A stretch of DNA of 64,000 nt from Streptomyces triticagri (GTDB taxonomy: Bacteria; Actinomycetota; Actinomycetes; Streptomycetales; Streptomycetaceae), in contig NZ_QUAK01000123.1 in NCBI RefSeq assembly GCF_003429565.1, positions 1-64,000 of the forward strand. The letters are read 5' to 3'. The position numbers were made by a program, and so were the translations under genes. How positions within the stretch are numbered: position 1 is the first letter of the stretch; each line of letters starts with the position of its first letter. The notes under the pieces are model-generated. The model saw only the letters and a program-made list of their open reading frames with translations. It did no database searches and had not been told where the DNA came from. Below are positions 16,391 to 25,383 of this stretch, in pieces.

Positions 16391-16816
16391 ATGCAGAACG
16401 TGAAGCACCCCAGTCGCAGTACCAGGCCCCGGCAGCAGTCGGCCGTCGAGCCCCTGCCGGAGGGTGTCGATCCCGCCCAGGACGGCGTCGACACCGAGGA
16501 GACCTTCGAGATGTACCGGGTGATCTGCCCGGACTGCGCTCAGTCCATCGCCCTCCTCGCGGACGAGGACGCCCTGCCCGAGCACGCCAAGTGCCCCACT
16601 CCGTGGAACCCGTTCGGTCTCACCGTCTGCTCCGGCACCGGACGGCCGGCGGCCGAGGCGACCCCGGCGGACGGCGCCGAGGGGATCCAGGAGCAGGACA
16701 CGGCCACCCTCCTGACGCTTCCTCAGGGGCTCGACTGGAGGACTCAGCCGTTCTCGCACGTGGGCGGCCCCGGATCGCGTCCCCTGCAGTCGCCTCAGCT
16801 CCGCTCGGCGGCCTGA
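16391..16816 (+). CDS. hypothetical protein with zinc-ribbon-like Cys pairs
   Basis: I do not recognise this 141-residue soluble protein. The ATG at 16391 is preceded by GGGGGAGAG. The N-terminal 45 residues are polar and probably disordered. The core EMYRVICPDCAQSIALLAD holds a CxxC pair, and HAKCPTPWNPFGLTVCSG adds two more Cys, together enough for one zinc site. The C-terminus is Pro/Gln rich. It is divergent from the Lrp regulator and ends 28 bases before the convergent phosphotransferase gene. Confidence 0.75.
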   Translation: MQNVKHPSRSTRPRQQSAVEPLPEGVDPAQDGVDTEETFEMYRVICPDCAQSIALLADEDALPEHAKCPTPWNPFGLTVCSGTGRPAAEATPADGAEGIQEQDTATLLTLPQGLDWRTQPFSHVGGPGSRPLQSPQLRSAA

Positions 16817-16844
16817 CGCCTCGTCAACTGCGGTCGGCTCTGCG

Positions 16845-17939
16845 TCATTTCCAGTACGTGCCCTGCACCATGGCCTCGAGCGAGGCGTGGTGCAGGATCA
16901 TCCGGTCCGGGTTGTGCGGCACGGCGATCTCACCGAAGTGCACCTGCCGGTAGGCGATGCGCAGCATCACCACGGCGTGCCGGAGTGCGGCGTACAGCGT
17001 GTGGAAGTCCATGTCGCGCGGGGTGTGTCCGGTCAGCGCGGCATATCCGGCGACGACGTTCTCCCGGGTGAGGAAGTCCGGCAGCCCTCGCTGGCCGGTG
17101 CCGGTGGTCAGATCCTGGAAGAAGCGGTGCAGATAGATCGTCCAGCCCAGGTCGACCTCGCGCGGGGCCACCGCCGCCATCTCCCAGTCGAGTACGGCCG
17201 CGGGCTCGAAGCCGTCGTAGATGATGTTGCCGATCCTGGCGTCGCCCCAGTTCAGGACGGGTGTGCCGGGGTCGTGCGGCCAGAGCTCCTCGAGCCGGTC
17301 GAAGGCTGCCTCGATCAGGGGTGAGCGGGGAAGGCCGTCCACCACCCAGGCGTAGTAGGCGCGTTGGGCGGTGACGTGGCGGCGCAGGGCGCACTCGGTG
17401 CCTGGTGGGCTCAGGAACTCCGCGCGTTCGACGGGGAATTGGTCGTGCAGCCGGGCGAGCAGCCCGATCGTCGCGCTCTCCAGCGCCTCCCGCTGCGCAT
17501 CGCTCGCGGAGTGCAGCCAGTTGCCCTCGTAGGTGTACGGCATGACATCCGGCGGGACACGCCCCTCGACACGCTCCATCACGAAGAACGGCGCGCCGAG
17601 CGGTGCCGGGTCGGGCTCGTACCAGTGCACCGCGGGCACCGGCAGTGCGGTGGTCGCGGCGACCTCGCGCATCAGGCGGTACTGCCGCTCCAGGTCGTAC
17701 ACCGGGAAGACCGTGTACGCGGCGGGATCGGCGGCCAGGCGCAACGCACAGGCCCGCAGCGGTGGTTCGGGGTGGTCGATGTCGAACAGGAGCGTCTCGC
17801 TCGACATCCCGTTGGACTCCGGGATCCGCAGGCCCTTCACTCGCGCGCCGGGCAGCCGGGAGGCGAGCCAGGCGTCGATCCGGCCGGCCAGCTCTTCGGG
17901 GTCGCGGGTGCTGGTGCGCGGACGCGGCACGGCAGCCAT
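16845..17939 (-). CDS. aminoglycoside phosphotransferase (APH) family kinase-like protein
   Basis: The 364-residue protein has an APH/protein-kinase fold. The catalytic loop reads LNWGDARIGNIIYDG, where the Asp and Asn are kept but the usual His before Gly-Asp is Trp. It is followed by AAVLDWEMAAVAPREVDLGW with the metal-binding Asp. The N-lobe phrase GMSSETLLFDI is typical of the acyl-CoA-dehydrogenase-associated APH subfamily. The ATG at 17939 has GAGGAG upstream. It sits 22 bases after a lipocalin-like protein gene on the same strand, so the two form an operon. Substrate unknown; antibiotic resistance should not be assumed. Confidence 0.88.
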   Translation of the reverse strand: MAAVPRPRTSTRDPEELAGRIDAWLASRLPGARVKGLRIPESNGMSSETLLFDIDHPEPPLRACALRLAADPAAYTVFPVYDLERQYRLMREVAATTALPVPAVHWYEPDPAPLGAPFFVMERVEGRVPPDVMPYTYEGNWLHSASDAQREALESATIGLLARLHDQFPVERAEFLSPPGTECALRRHVTAQRAYYAWVVDGLPRSPLIEAAFDRLEELWPHDPGTPVLNWGDARIGNIIYDGFEPAAVLDWEMAAVAPREVDLGWTIYLHRFFQDLTTGTGQRGLPDFLTRENVVAGYAALTGHTPRDMDFHTLYAALRHAVVMLRIAYRQVHFGEIAVPHNPDRMILHHASLEAMVQGTYWK

Positions 17940-17961
17940 GGGTACTCCTCGGGCAGGCGGG

Positions 17962-19083
17962 TCAGGGCGCGGTGGAGTCGAAGCCGGTGAATCCGCTGGG
18001 GTCGTGGCGGCCGAAGCTGCCGTGCTCGAAGATTCCGTAGCCGGTCCGCCCGTCCAGGGTGAAGCGCGCGGCGTGGTCGGTGACTCCGTAGCCGGCGAGT
18101 GGGTGGGCCGCGGGGTCGGAGAGGTCGTAGCTGCGCCGGTCGGTCCAGTCGCGGCCGCGCCAGGTGCCGTGCTGCCAGTCGTCCGCGGGCGGATACCCGG
18201 CACCGATCGCCAGCGGCGAGGAGAGCAGGATCTCGGCCTTCATCTCGAGCGGGCGGCGGTCGGGGCCGGTCAGATGCAGGACGGCCTGTTCGGGGTGGCG
18301 GGTCCCGGAGCGGTAGGTGATGTCGGTGTGCGGCCAGCCGAGTTGGCGGTCGCGGTGGCCGGGGCGGACGAGCAGCGCCTCGTTCAGGGAGCGGTGGCCG
18401 TCCGCGTCCTCCTGCACGATCACCATCACGAAGCGGTCCTCGAACCGCACCGGCACCCAGAGCCAGTGGAAGCCCTCGGGCCTCCCCTCGTCCCCGGCAC
18501 GTCCGGCGTCCTCGCCGGGGATCGGCCGCACCCCCCAGCTCCGGTCCCTGGTGCCGGTCCACTCCCCCGGCGTCAGCCGCGTCTCGGTGCCGTCCGCGCG
18601 CAGCACGCCGGTGACACTGCCGGCCTGGACGAACCGGCGGCCCTCCAGGGTGAGCCGGCCGCCGCGCCGCTGCACATGGTGCGGCTCCCACACTGCGGGG
18701 AAGTCGGCGGTCCAGGTGAGGTCGTACGAGAGCGAGTCCGGGCCGTCGCCCGCGCAGCGCAGGCGAAGGCGCTTCAGGGGTTCCTCGACGGTGATGCTCA
18801 GCGGTCCGACCCGCAGGTCCGTGCGGTCGTCGCCGAGCGCGTTCGAGGCCCGTACGGCGTGCAGGGTGTCGCCGATACGGAGGGTGGCATAGGCGTCGAT
18901 CACACCGGCGTTCGGATAGACGCCGAGACCGAGGATGAGCAGCCGGCGCCCCGCGTGGTCGAGGATGTGGAAGATGCAGCGGTCGTAGGCGTTCCGGTCA
19001 CCGGTCGCCACATGCTTCATGGAGAGCGGCACCTGATGGACCGGATACTCGTCGAGCGGTACGGGCCGGTCGTCCTCGGCCAT
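17962..19083 (-). CDS. lipocalin-like (CrtC/DUF7064-type) protein
   Basis: The protein has 373 residues, many Trp and Tyr, and an all-beta pattern (SMKHVATGDRNAYDRC, GFHWLWVPVRFEDRFVMV, RSGTRHPEQAVLHL). I match it loosely to the double lipocalin-like proteins related to carotenoid hydratase CrtC. The repeated DITYRSGTRHPE-type strand and the GYGVTDHAARF end support this. The ATG at 19083 has GGGAGG. No signal peptide is seen. It directly precedes the APH-type kinase gene with a 22-base gap, and such pairs recur in actinobacteria (from memory). Function unknown, possibly lipid or terpenoid related. Confidence 0.65.
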   Translation of the reverse strand: MAEDDRPVPLDEYPVHQVPLSMKHVATGDRNAYDRCIFHILDHAGRRLLILGLGVYPNAGVIDAYATLRIGDTLHAVRASNALGDDRTDLRVGPLSITVEEPLKRLRLRCAGDGPDSLSYDLTWTADFPAVWEPHHVQRRGGRLTLEGRRFVQAGSVTGVLRADGTETRLTPGEWTGTRDRSWGVRPIPGEDAGRAGDEGRPEGFHWLWVPVRFEDRFVMVIVQEDADGHRSLNEALLVRPGHRDRQLGWPHTDITYRSGTRHPEQAVLHLTGPDRRPLEMKAEILLSSPLAIGAGYPPADDWQHGTWRGRDWTDRRSYDLSDPAAHPLAGYGVTDHAARFTLDGRTGYGIFEHGSFGRHDPSGFTGFDSTAP

Positions 19084-19276
19084 GGTGGACCTCCCTGGAC
19101 GCGCGCTTGACGGCGTGACCCGGAGGGGTGCGGCCCCCGGCGACTGGAGGTGACGGTACGTCAGAACTGCGCACGGGAGCCAGAGTTGTGCAGCGGTCCG
19201 GCGGAGCTGCCCCTTGGGACACACGGTCGAATCCGGCGGAGAGTGACCCGGGGCGCAGGTGGGGCGTTGGCCAGGC

Positions 19277-19627
19277 ATGACAACGATGCACGAGGCGGTG
19301 GACCGGCGGCGCGAGCACTATGCGCCGCCGCCCGCAGAATCGGTTCGGCAGAACGAGGCGCAGGCGGCCGGCGCACGCCCTTCCGATCCGCCGATCTATC
19401 GCGAGATGCTCGCGCTCTGGGCCCAGCGAGGCCGTACGTTGCCGGGCATGCGCGACGCCGAATGGACGCGCCTCGCGGCGCCGATGGTGCGTGCGGGACA
19501 GTTCGGCGGCACGGCCGCGAGCACGGGCGCCATGGCAGGCAGCAGCACGACCGGGGTGTTCAGCGTGCCGCCGACCGGTGTGCCCGGGGTCAGCGCGACT
19601 CGGGACCCACGAGGTGACGCGCGATGA
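19277..19627 (+). CDS. hypothetical small protein
   Basis: I do not recognise this 116-residue protein, but codon use is strongly GC3-biased, as in real genes here. It starts MTTMHEAVDRRREHYAPPP and has a central helical patch PIYREMLALWAQRGRTLPG. The C-terminus is low in complexity, rich in Gly, Thr, Ser and Pro. An in-frame GTG at 19259 and an ATG at 19286 are alternative starts. Its last 38 bases overlap the convergent acyl-CoA dehydrogenase remnant, in which only the C-terminal end is covered. Confidence 0.55.
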   Translation: MTTMHEAVDRRREHYAPPPAESVRQNEAQAAGARPSDPPIYREMLALWAQRGRTLPGMRDAEWTRLAAPMVRAGQFGGTAASTGAMAGSSTTGVFSVPPTGVPGVSATRDPRGDAR

Positions 19628-20766
19628 CCAGACGCTGGATCTGGTTCGTGCCCTCGACGATCTGCAGCATCTTCGCCTCCCGCATCAGGCGCTCGACCGG
19701 GAAGTCGGCGGTGTAGCCGTAACCGCCGAGCAGTTGGACGGCGTCGGTGGTGATCCGCATGGCGGCGTCCGTGCAGAACAGTTTGGCGCTCGCGGCCTGA
19801 CGTACGAAGGGAAGTCCGGCGTCCTTGAGGCGGGCCGCGGCCAGATACAGGGCGCGGCCCGCCTCGATCAGGGTCGCCATGTCCGCGAGCATGAAGCGCA
19901 GCCCCTGGAAGTCCGCGATCGGCCGGCCGAACTGCCGCCGCCCGGTCACGTATGCGAGGGTCTCGGACAGTGCGGCTTGGGCGAGACCGACCGCGCAGGC
20001 CGCGATGCCGAGGCGGCCGGAGTCGAGGGCGGACAGCGCGATGGTGAAGCCCTGCCCCTCGTCGCCGATGCGCCGGGCGTCCGCGATGCGCACCCCGTCG
20101 AAGGCCAACTGTGCGGTCGGTGAGCCCTTCAGGCCCATCTTCCGCTCGGGCCGGGCCGCGGTCAGGCCGGCCGTATCGCCCGGCACCAGGAATGCGGTGA
20201 TGCCGCGGCGCCCCTCGTCGCCCGTGCGGGCGAGCACCGTGCAGAAGTCGGCCACTCCCCCGTGCGTCACCCAGGACTTGGTCCCGTCGATCACCCAGCC
20301 GGCGGACTCGTCCCGTACGGCCCGGGTGCGCAGGGCGGCGGCGTCGGATCCGGCGGACGGTTCGGAGAGGCAGTAGGCGCCGAGCAGTCCACCGGCGAGC
20401 ATCCGTGGCAGGTGTTCGGCGACGCTGCGCGTCGGTGCCGTACTCGGCGAGTGCTTGGCAGGCCAGCGAGTGCACGCTCACGCCGAGGCCGACGGTGAGC
20501 CGGACCGCCGCGAGTTCCTCGACGACCTGCAGGTACACCTCGTACGGCTGATCGCCCCCGCCGTACGCGGAGTCGTACGGGAGGCCGAGCAGGCCCGCCT
20601 CGGACAGCAGGGTGAAGAGCTCGCGCGGGAAGCGGCCCGCCTCCTCGTCGGCCGCCGCCGTCGGCTCGATCTCGCGGTGGGCGATCTCCCGTACGAGGGC
20701 GAGGAGTTGGCGGGACTCATCGGTGGGCAGCAGCCGTTCCACCTGCTGCGGGGCGAGGTCGGGCAT
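19590..20766 (-). pseudogene. acyl-CoA dehydrogenase with a single frameshift
   Basis: The N-terminal third (MPDLAPQQVERLLPTDESRQ to QALAEYGTDAQR) is in one frame. The rest (EHLPRMLAGGLL, AYCLSEPSAGSD, the RRQFGRPIADFQGLRF flavin region, GGYGYTADFPVERLMREAK, IVEGTNQIQRLVIARHL) is in another. Removing one base near 20422 would give a normal protein of about 390 residues. The intact enzyme would oxidise an acyl-CoA with FAD and pass electrons to ETF. Start ATG 20766 behind GAGGAG. It is either a recent null mutation or a sequence error, since all motifs are otherwise preserved. It is divergent from the chitinase. Confidence 0.85.
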
Positions 20767-20888
20767 GCGGGCGTTCTCCTCGGTCACCGGGCTGCGGTGA
20801 GATGTTCCTGCCCGTGGCGGGGACGCCCATCACGGTCGGCGCCGGCTTTCACCCGGGATCGCGACCGTAAGGGAATTGGTCCGAACCA

Positions 20889-20917
20889 TTGACCGCAGTG
20901 GTCTAGTCCTCTACTTT
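20889..20917 (+). promoter_or_regulatory. chitinase promoter with DasR (dre) site
   Basis: -35 TTGACC (20889-20894) and -10 TACTTT (20912-20917) are 17 bases apart. Between them AGTGGTCTAGTCCTCT (20897-20912) matches 14 of 16 positions of the dre consensus (A, G/C, TGGTCTAGACCA, G/C, T). DasR would repress until glucosamine-6-phosphate releases it, as for other chitinase genes in Streptomyces. The TSS would be near 20924, about 88 bases before the ATG. Confidence 0.8.
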
Positions 20918-21011
20918 TCTGGCACTGCTCAACGCGTGCATGTCAAACACACGCACTCTGCAAGGTCGATCGCACCAGGCCTTTCCTCCCGTCCCCACAC
21001 GAGGAGAAACG

Positions 21012-22250
<1,239 letters not shown>

Positions 22251-22269
22251 CCGGGGCGGTACGGATCAC

Positions 22270-22299
22270 GGGGCGGGGGCCGAGCGGGGTCCCCGCCCC
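22270..22299 (+). terminator. terminator after the chitinase gene
   Basis: GGGGCGGGG (22270-22278) pairs with CCCCGCCCC (22291-22299) around a 12-base loop, 20 bases after the stop, followed by TTCGGGG without a strong T run. Confidence 0.7.
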
Positions 22300-22342
22300 T
22301 TCGGGGTGCACGGCCCGCGAAGGGCCCGGGACGCCCGAGGGC

Positions 22343-22489
22343 TCAGAGCAGTCCGGCCTGGGTGACGAACATGGCGATCACGACCACGAGCGTCCAGCCG
22401 AGCACATGCTCGAGGATCTTCGGCCCGTCGTCCTTCGGGCCCCCGGTGCGGGTCCGGAGGCGCTCGGCGGTGGCAGTGGTGGCGGTCAT
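22343..22489 (-). CDS. SCO1431 family small membrane protein
   Basis: A 48-residue protein: a polar N-terminus (MTATTATAERLRTRTGG), a conserved acidic/basic patch (PKDDGPKILEHVLG) and one membrane helix (WTLVVVIAMFVTQAGLL) at the very C-terminus. Size and sequence fit the Streptomyces SCO1431 family named after the S. coelicolor gene found next to the syntenic chitinase. Start ATG 22489; no strong ribosome site is visible. Function unknown. Confidence 0.75.
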   Translation of the reverse strand: MTATTATAERLRTRTGGPKDDGPKILEHVLGWTLVVVIAMFVTQAGLL

Positions 22490-22615
22490 GGCGGCTCGCT
22501 CAAGGTCGTCGTGCGGATGCGTCCCCCCGATGCCCGCCCAGACTGCCACCGGGTCCGGGCACCGCGGTAGAGACCTCGGTCACGCCGGCTCCGGACGCCC
22601 GGTCCGTACCGGGCC

Positions 22616-22655
22616 CCTGCGCCCCCGGTGTGACCAGGCTCACCGGGGGCGCAGG
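22616..22655 (-). terminator. terminator of the C39-type peptidase gene
   Basis: CCTGCGCCCCCGGTG (22616-22630) and CACCGGGGGCGCAGG (22641-22655) form a perfect 15-bp stem with a 10-base loop, 18 bases past the stop of the minus-strand peptidase gene. Confidence 0.85.
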
Positions 22656-22673
22656 CTCCGAGCAGGCCGGGCG

Positions 22674-24032
22674 TCAGTGGATACCGGCCGCGGCGAGGGC
22701 CCGGCGCTGCGGTCCGGTCAGCTCGGTCGGGAAGTACAGGTAGCAGACTCCGCCGGTGCCGGAGACGACTTCGCCGTCGGCGTTGTGGCGCTGGGTGCGG
22801 AGCCAGATGTTCTCCCACTCGCGGCGCTTGTAGACGCGGCGGACCGCGTCATTGTCCGGTGAGGCGGGGTCGTTGGCGATCACGTCGCCGTCCGCGGTGA
22901 AGCCGATGACCGTCATCAGGTGGCCCGCCGTGCCGTAGCCCGCGCCGGTCAGCTCCTCCTCGAGGAAGGACTGCGAGGTGATGGCGGGGATGCCGGCGGT
23001 GATCAGGGTCTCCAGCTCGTTGAGGGAGCCGAGGCGGGTGACGACCGCCTGCAGATCGCGGTACGTGGCGGCGTAGGCGGCGTTGAAGGGCCAGTTGCCG
23101 CAGCCCTCGTACTGGTAGTCGTAGGTGAAGCGGGCCGCGTGGCAGACCTGCGGGTCGGCGAAGTCGGGGTCGACCCAGGCCAGGTCCTCCTCGGTGGGCT
23201 TGCGCCCCCAGTACTCGATGATCATCTGCGAAGAGGTGGGGCTGCACCAGGCCTCGCCGCCGTTGTCGTACTCGGGGTACTGGCCGACGTGGATGTTCTG
23301 CGAGTAGCGCGGCACCTGAAGTTCGTGCGCCGCCGTCGGCGTGGAGGCGGGCACCGTGAAGCGGTCCGGCACGTCGGAGCCCATCGCGCCGATGCGCCAC
23401 ACGGTGGGCGTCGCATCGCTGCCGGGCTTGCGGTACAGGGTGACCCGCAGCTCGTACGTGACCAGGCGGAGCCCCGAGGCCGGGTCGTCGAGCGAGAGCG
23501 TGTCGGTCCACACCGAGCTCTTGTCGTCCGACTGGTCGTCCACCGAGGTGCGCCGGATGTCCTCGTCGCCGCCCGCCCACCGGCCCATCACGTACCAGGG
23601 CGTGCTCGCACCGTCCGTGTAGGCGCCGCGCAGCTCGACCTGGATCCAGGTGCCGGCCGGGGTGTCGGCGTTCCACGAGGCGATGACCTCGGTGGCCGGT
23701 ACGGAGAGGCCGTGTTCCGTGGAGGTCCAGGAGCCGTACTCCCAGGTGTCCGTGCGCCCCGTGTGCGGGTCCGTGTAGTCGGTGCTGCCGGCCGGGGTGC
23801 CGATCACGACGCCGGGGCGGGCGCCCGCCACGACGCGGGTGCCGCGTGCGGTGCCGGCGCTCCAGTCCGCGTGCGATGACCAGAAGCGGTTGTCCACCGG
23901 CCGGCCGGGGGCGCCCTTGACGGACGCACGGGCGCGCGGGCCGGACGCGGCGAGCGCGGGGGTGGCCGCGCTGCCCGCGGCCGCGGCGAGTGCTGCGGCC
24001 AGCACGGTTCTGCGCGAGGTGGGACGGGTCAT
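22674..24032 (-). CDS. Tat-exported C39/papain-like peptidase family protein
   Basis: The 452-residue protein begins with a twin-arginine signal (TRPTSRRTVLAAALAAAAG, cleavage near ALA-ASG). A beta-rich N-terminal domain of about 240 residues follows. The C-terminal peptidase_C39-like domain has the nucleophile in GEAWCSPTSSQMI, the His in AGHLMTVIGF and an acidic/amide partner in IANDPASPDN. Such secreted proteins are common in Streptomyces; the substrate is unknown. Start ATG 24032. It is transcribed alone, with a 15-bp hairpin after the stop. Confidence 0.88.
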   Translation of the reverse strand: MTRPTSRRTVLAAALAAAAGSAATPALAASGPRARASVKGAPGRPVDNRFWSSHADWSAGTARGTRVVAGARPGVVIGTPAGSTDYTDPHTGRTDTWEYGSWTSTEHGLSVPATEVIASWNADTPAGTWIQVELRGAYTDGASTPWYVMGRWAGGDEDIRRTSVDDQSDDKSSVWTDTLSLDDPASGLRLVTYELRVTLYRKPGSDATPTVWRIGAMGSDVPDRFTVPASTPTAAHELQVPRYSQNIHVGQYPEYDNGGEAWCSPTSSQMIIEYWGRKPTEEDLAWVDPDFADPQVCHAARFTYDYQYEGCGNWPFNAAYAATYRDLQAVVTRLGSLNELETLITAGIPAITSQSFLEEELTGAGYGTAGHLMTVIGFTADGDVIANDPASPDNDAVRRVYKRREWENIWLRTQRHNADGEVVSGTGGVCYLYFPTELTGPQRRALAAAGIH

Positions 24033-24313
24033 GGGAAGAAGCCCCCAGTCGGGTCGTGGCCGGTCGGTGCGTGTCCGTGGGTGGGCCGACGGTCGGTCGG
24101 TCCGTCGGCGGCGCGGTGCTGGGTCAGGTGCACGACAGTGGGGCAACTATGGCCGGTCGCCGGGGACTTCTGCCAGCACCCCGGGACGCGTGGCGCAACC
24201 GATATTGGCGTACACCTCTGACGATCCCTCAGCACATGTGGACGGCTGACCTGCGGCGGCGCGGCGGTCGGCGGGCGCGGAGCCTGGTCCGGGGCGGTCG
24301 TACGCTGGACCCG

Positions 24314-24970
24314 ATGAGTCCCGTACACCGAGCCGCCGGCCCGCCCGGCCTGGAGCCCCTCGCCCGGCGGCTGCGCGCCCTGCCGCCGTCCTGCGGTCCG
24401 GTCCGGCTGGTCGGCATCGACGGCCACGCCGGCTCCGGGAAGTCCACCTTCGCCGACCGTCTCGCCGTCGCGCTCGGCGGGGCGCCGGTGCTGCGGCTCG
24501 ACGATGTCCGCAGTCACGACGCGTTGTTCGACTGGACCGAACGGCTCGACAAGAGCGCGATCGAGCCGTTCCGGCACGGACGGGCCGGCAGCGTCGCTCC
24601 GTACGACTGGGAACGCCGGCGGTACGGACCGGAACGGACCGTCGAGGCGGCCCCGGTGGTGCTGATCGAGGGCGTCGGAGCGGGCCGGGCTTCCTTGCGG
24701 CCGCACCTGGCGTGGCTGGTGTGGATGGATGTGCCGCGGGATACGGCATGGACGCGAGGGCGCGGCCGGGACGGATCGGTCCAGAGCGGGTTCTGGGACA
24801 CCTGGGAGCCCGCGGAGCGCACGCACTTCGCCGGGGACCCCACAGAACCGTGGGCCGACACGGTGGTACGCCAGCGTCCCGAGGGATATCTGCTGCTGCC
24901 GGGACCCCGTAGAACCGCAGGACAACCCCACACCGCCACGGAGAGTGACGGACCGTCGGCGATGCGCTGA
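24314..24970 (+). CDS. uridine kinase-like P-loop kinase
   Basis: The 218-residue protein has a Walker A motif GIDGHAGSGKSTFADRLA at about residue 35. The LDDVRSHDALFDW region is like the lid and substrate site of uridine kinase/AAA_18-type kinases. A Walker B-like strand VVLIEGVGAGRASL follows. The likely reaction is phosphorylation of a nucleoside or small metabolite; the acceptor is not known. The ATG at 24314 lacks a strong Shine-Dalgarno. It is divergent from the C39-type peptidase and ends 40 bases before a small-RNA promoter. Confidence 0.8.
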   Translation: MSPVHRAAGPPGLEPLARRLRALPPSCGPVRLVGIDGHAGSGKSTFADRLAVALGGAPVLRLDDVRSHDALFDWTERLDKSAIEPFRHGRAGSVAPYDWERRRYGPERTVEAAPVVLIEGVGAGRASLRPHLAWLVWMDVPRDTAWTRGRGRDGSVQSGFWDTWEPAERTHFAGDPTEPWADTVVRQRPEGYLLLPGPRRTAGQPHTATESDGPSAMR

Positions 24971-25009
24971 GGCGGCGGAAAAGCGCTTCCATCAGTCCCC
25001 CAACTCCGC

Positions 25010-25039
25010 TTGACCCAGGGGTCGTACAGGTCTTACGTT
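25010..25039 (+). promoter_or_regulatory. promoter of a small RNA
   Basis: -35 TTGACC (25010-25015) and -10 TACGTT (25034-25039) are separated by 18 bases. No start codon with a ribosome site follows before the strong terminator at 25076-25113, which points to a short non-coding transcript. Confidence 0.7.
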
Positions 25040-25045
25040 CTCAAT

Positions 25046-25117
25046 GTGCGCCCCGATGACGGCGCCCCGCAGACGCGAAGCCCCCGGTTGTTCCCCCGTG
25101 ATCGGGGGCTTCGTTCT
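25046..25117 (+). ncRNA. small RNA upstream of the EccA/CbxX-like gene (scr1434-like)
   Basis: A transcript of about 72 nt is predicted from the promoter at 25010-25039 to the hairpin CGAAGCCCCCG/CGGGGGCTTCG (25076-25086 with 25103-25113) followed by TTCT. Within the loop a second CCCCCG (25093-25098) can pair with the same 3' arm to give a TGAT tetraloop, so two hairpins compete. The position matches the S. coelicolor small RNA I recall as scr1434, before SCO1434. Transcription start is an estimate. Confidence 0.65.
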
Positions 25118-25233
25118 GCCCTTTGTCCCTTTCGTGGGTGCGCCAGGACGCCACATGTTCACCCTGGGTCACCAGCCGTCCCTGCGCCGGTGTGACCGCC
25201 CGATCACGCGGCACCCTTCGGTCGACGGCTCCC

Positions 25234-25254
25234 CCGCAGGTACGATGCCTGCGG
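25234..25254 (+). promoter_or_regulatory. inverted repeat around a -10-like TACGAT
   Basis: CCGCAGG (25234-25240) and CCTGCGG (25248-25254) flank TACGATG. The arms pair perfectly, and TACGAT resembles a Streptomyces -10 box, so this may be the promoter and operator of the AAA+ gene 130 bases downstream. The remaining bases between 25118 and 25383 show no gene. Confidence 0.4.
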
Positions 25255-25383
25255 AGCGGCCCCGTGGACGGCCGCGCCGGACAGTTGTTGAACTCCCGTC
25301 CACAGCACAGTGGTTGACGAAGGCCGTCGGCCGGCGGCTGTCGGTCGGCACACCACGGGGCACGGCTTGTGGGGGGGGACGGG

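Noticed and set aside
16845..17939. Aminoglycoside resistance gene
   Set aside because: APH fold only; the subfamily signature and altered catalytic loop give no reason to call antibiotic resistance.
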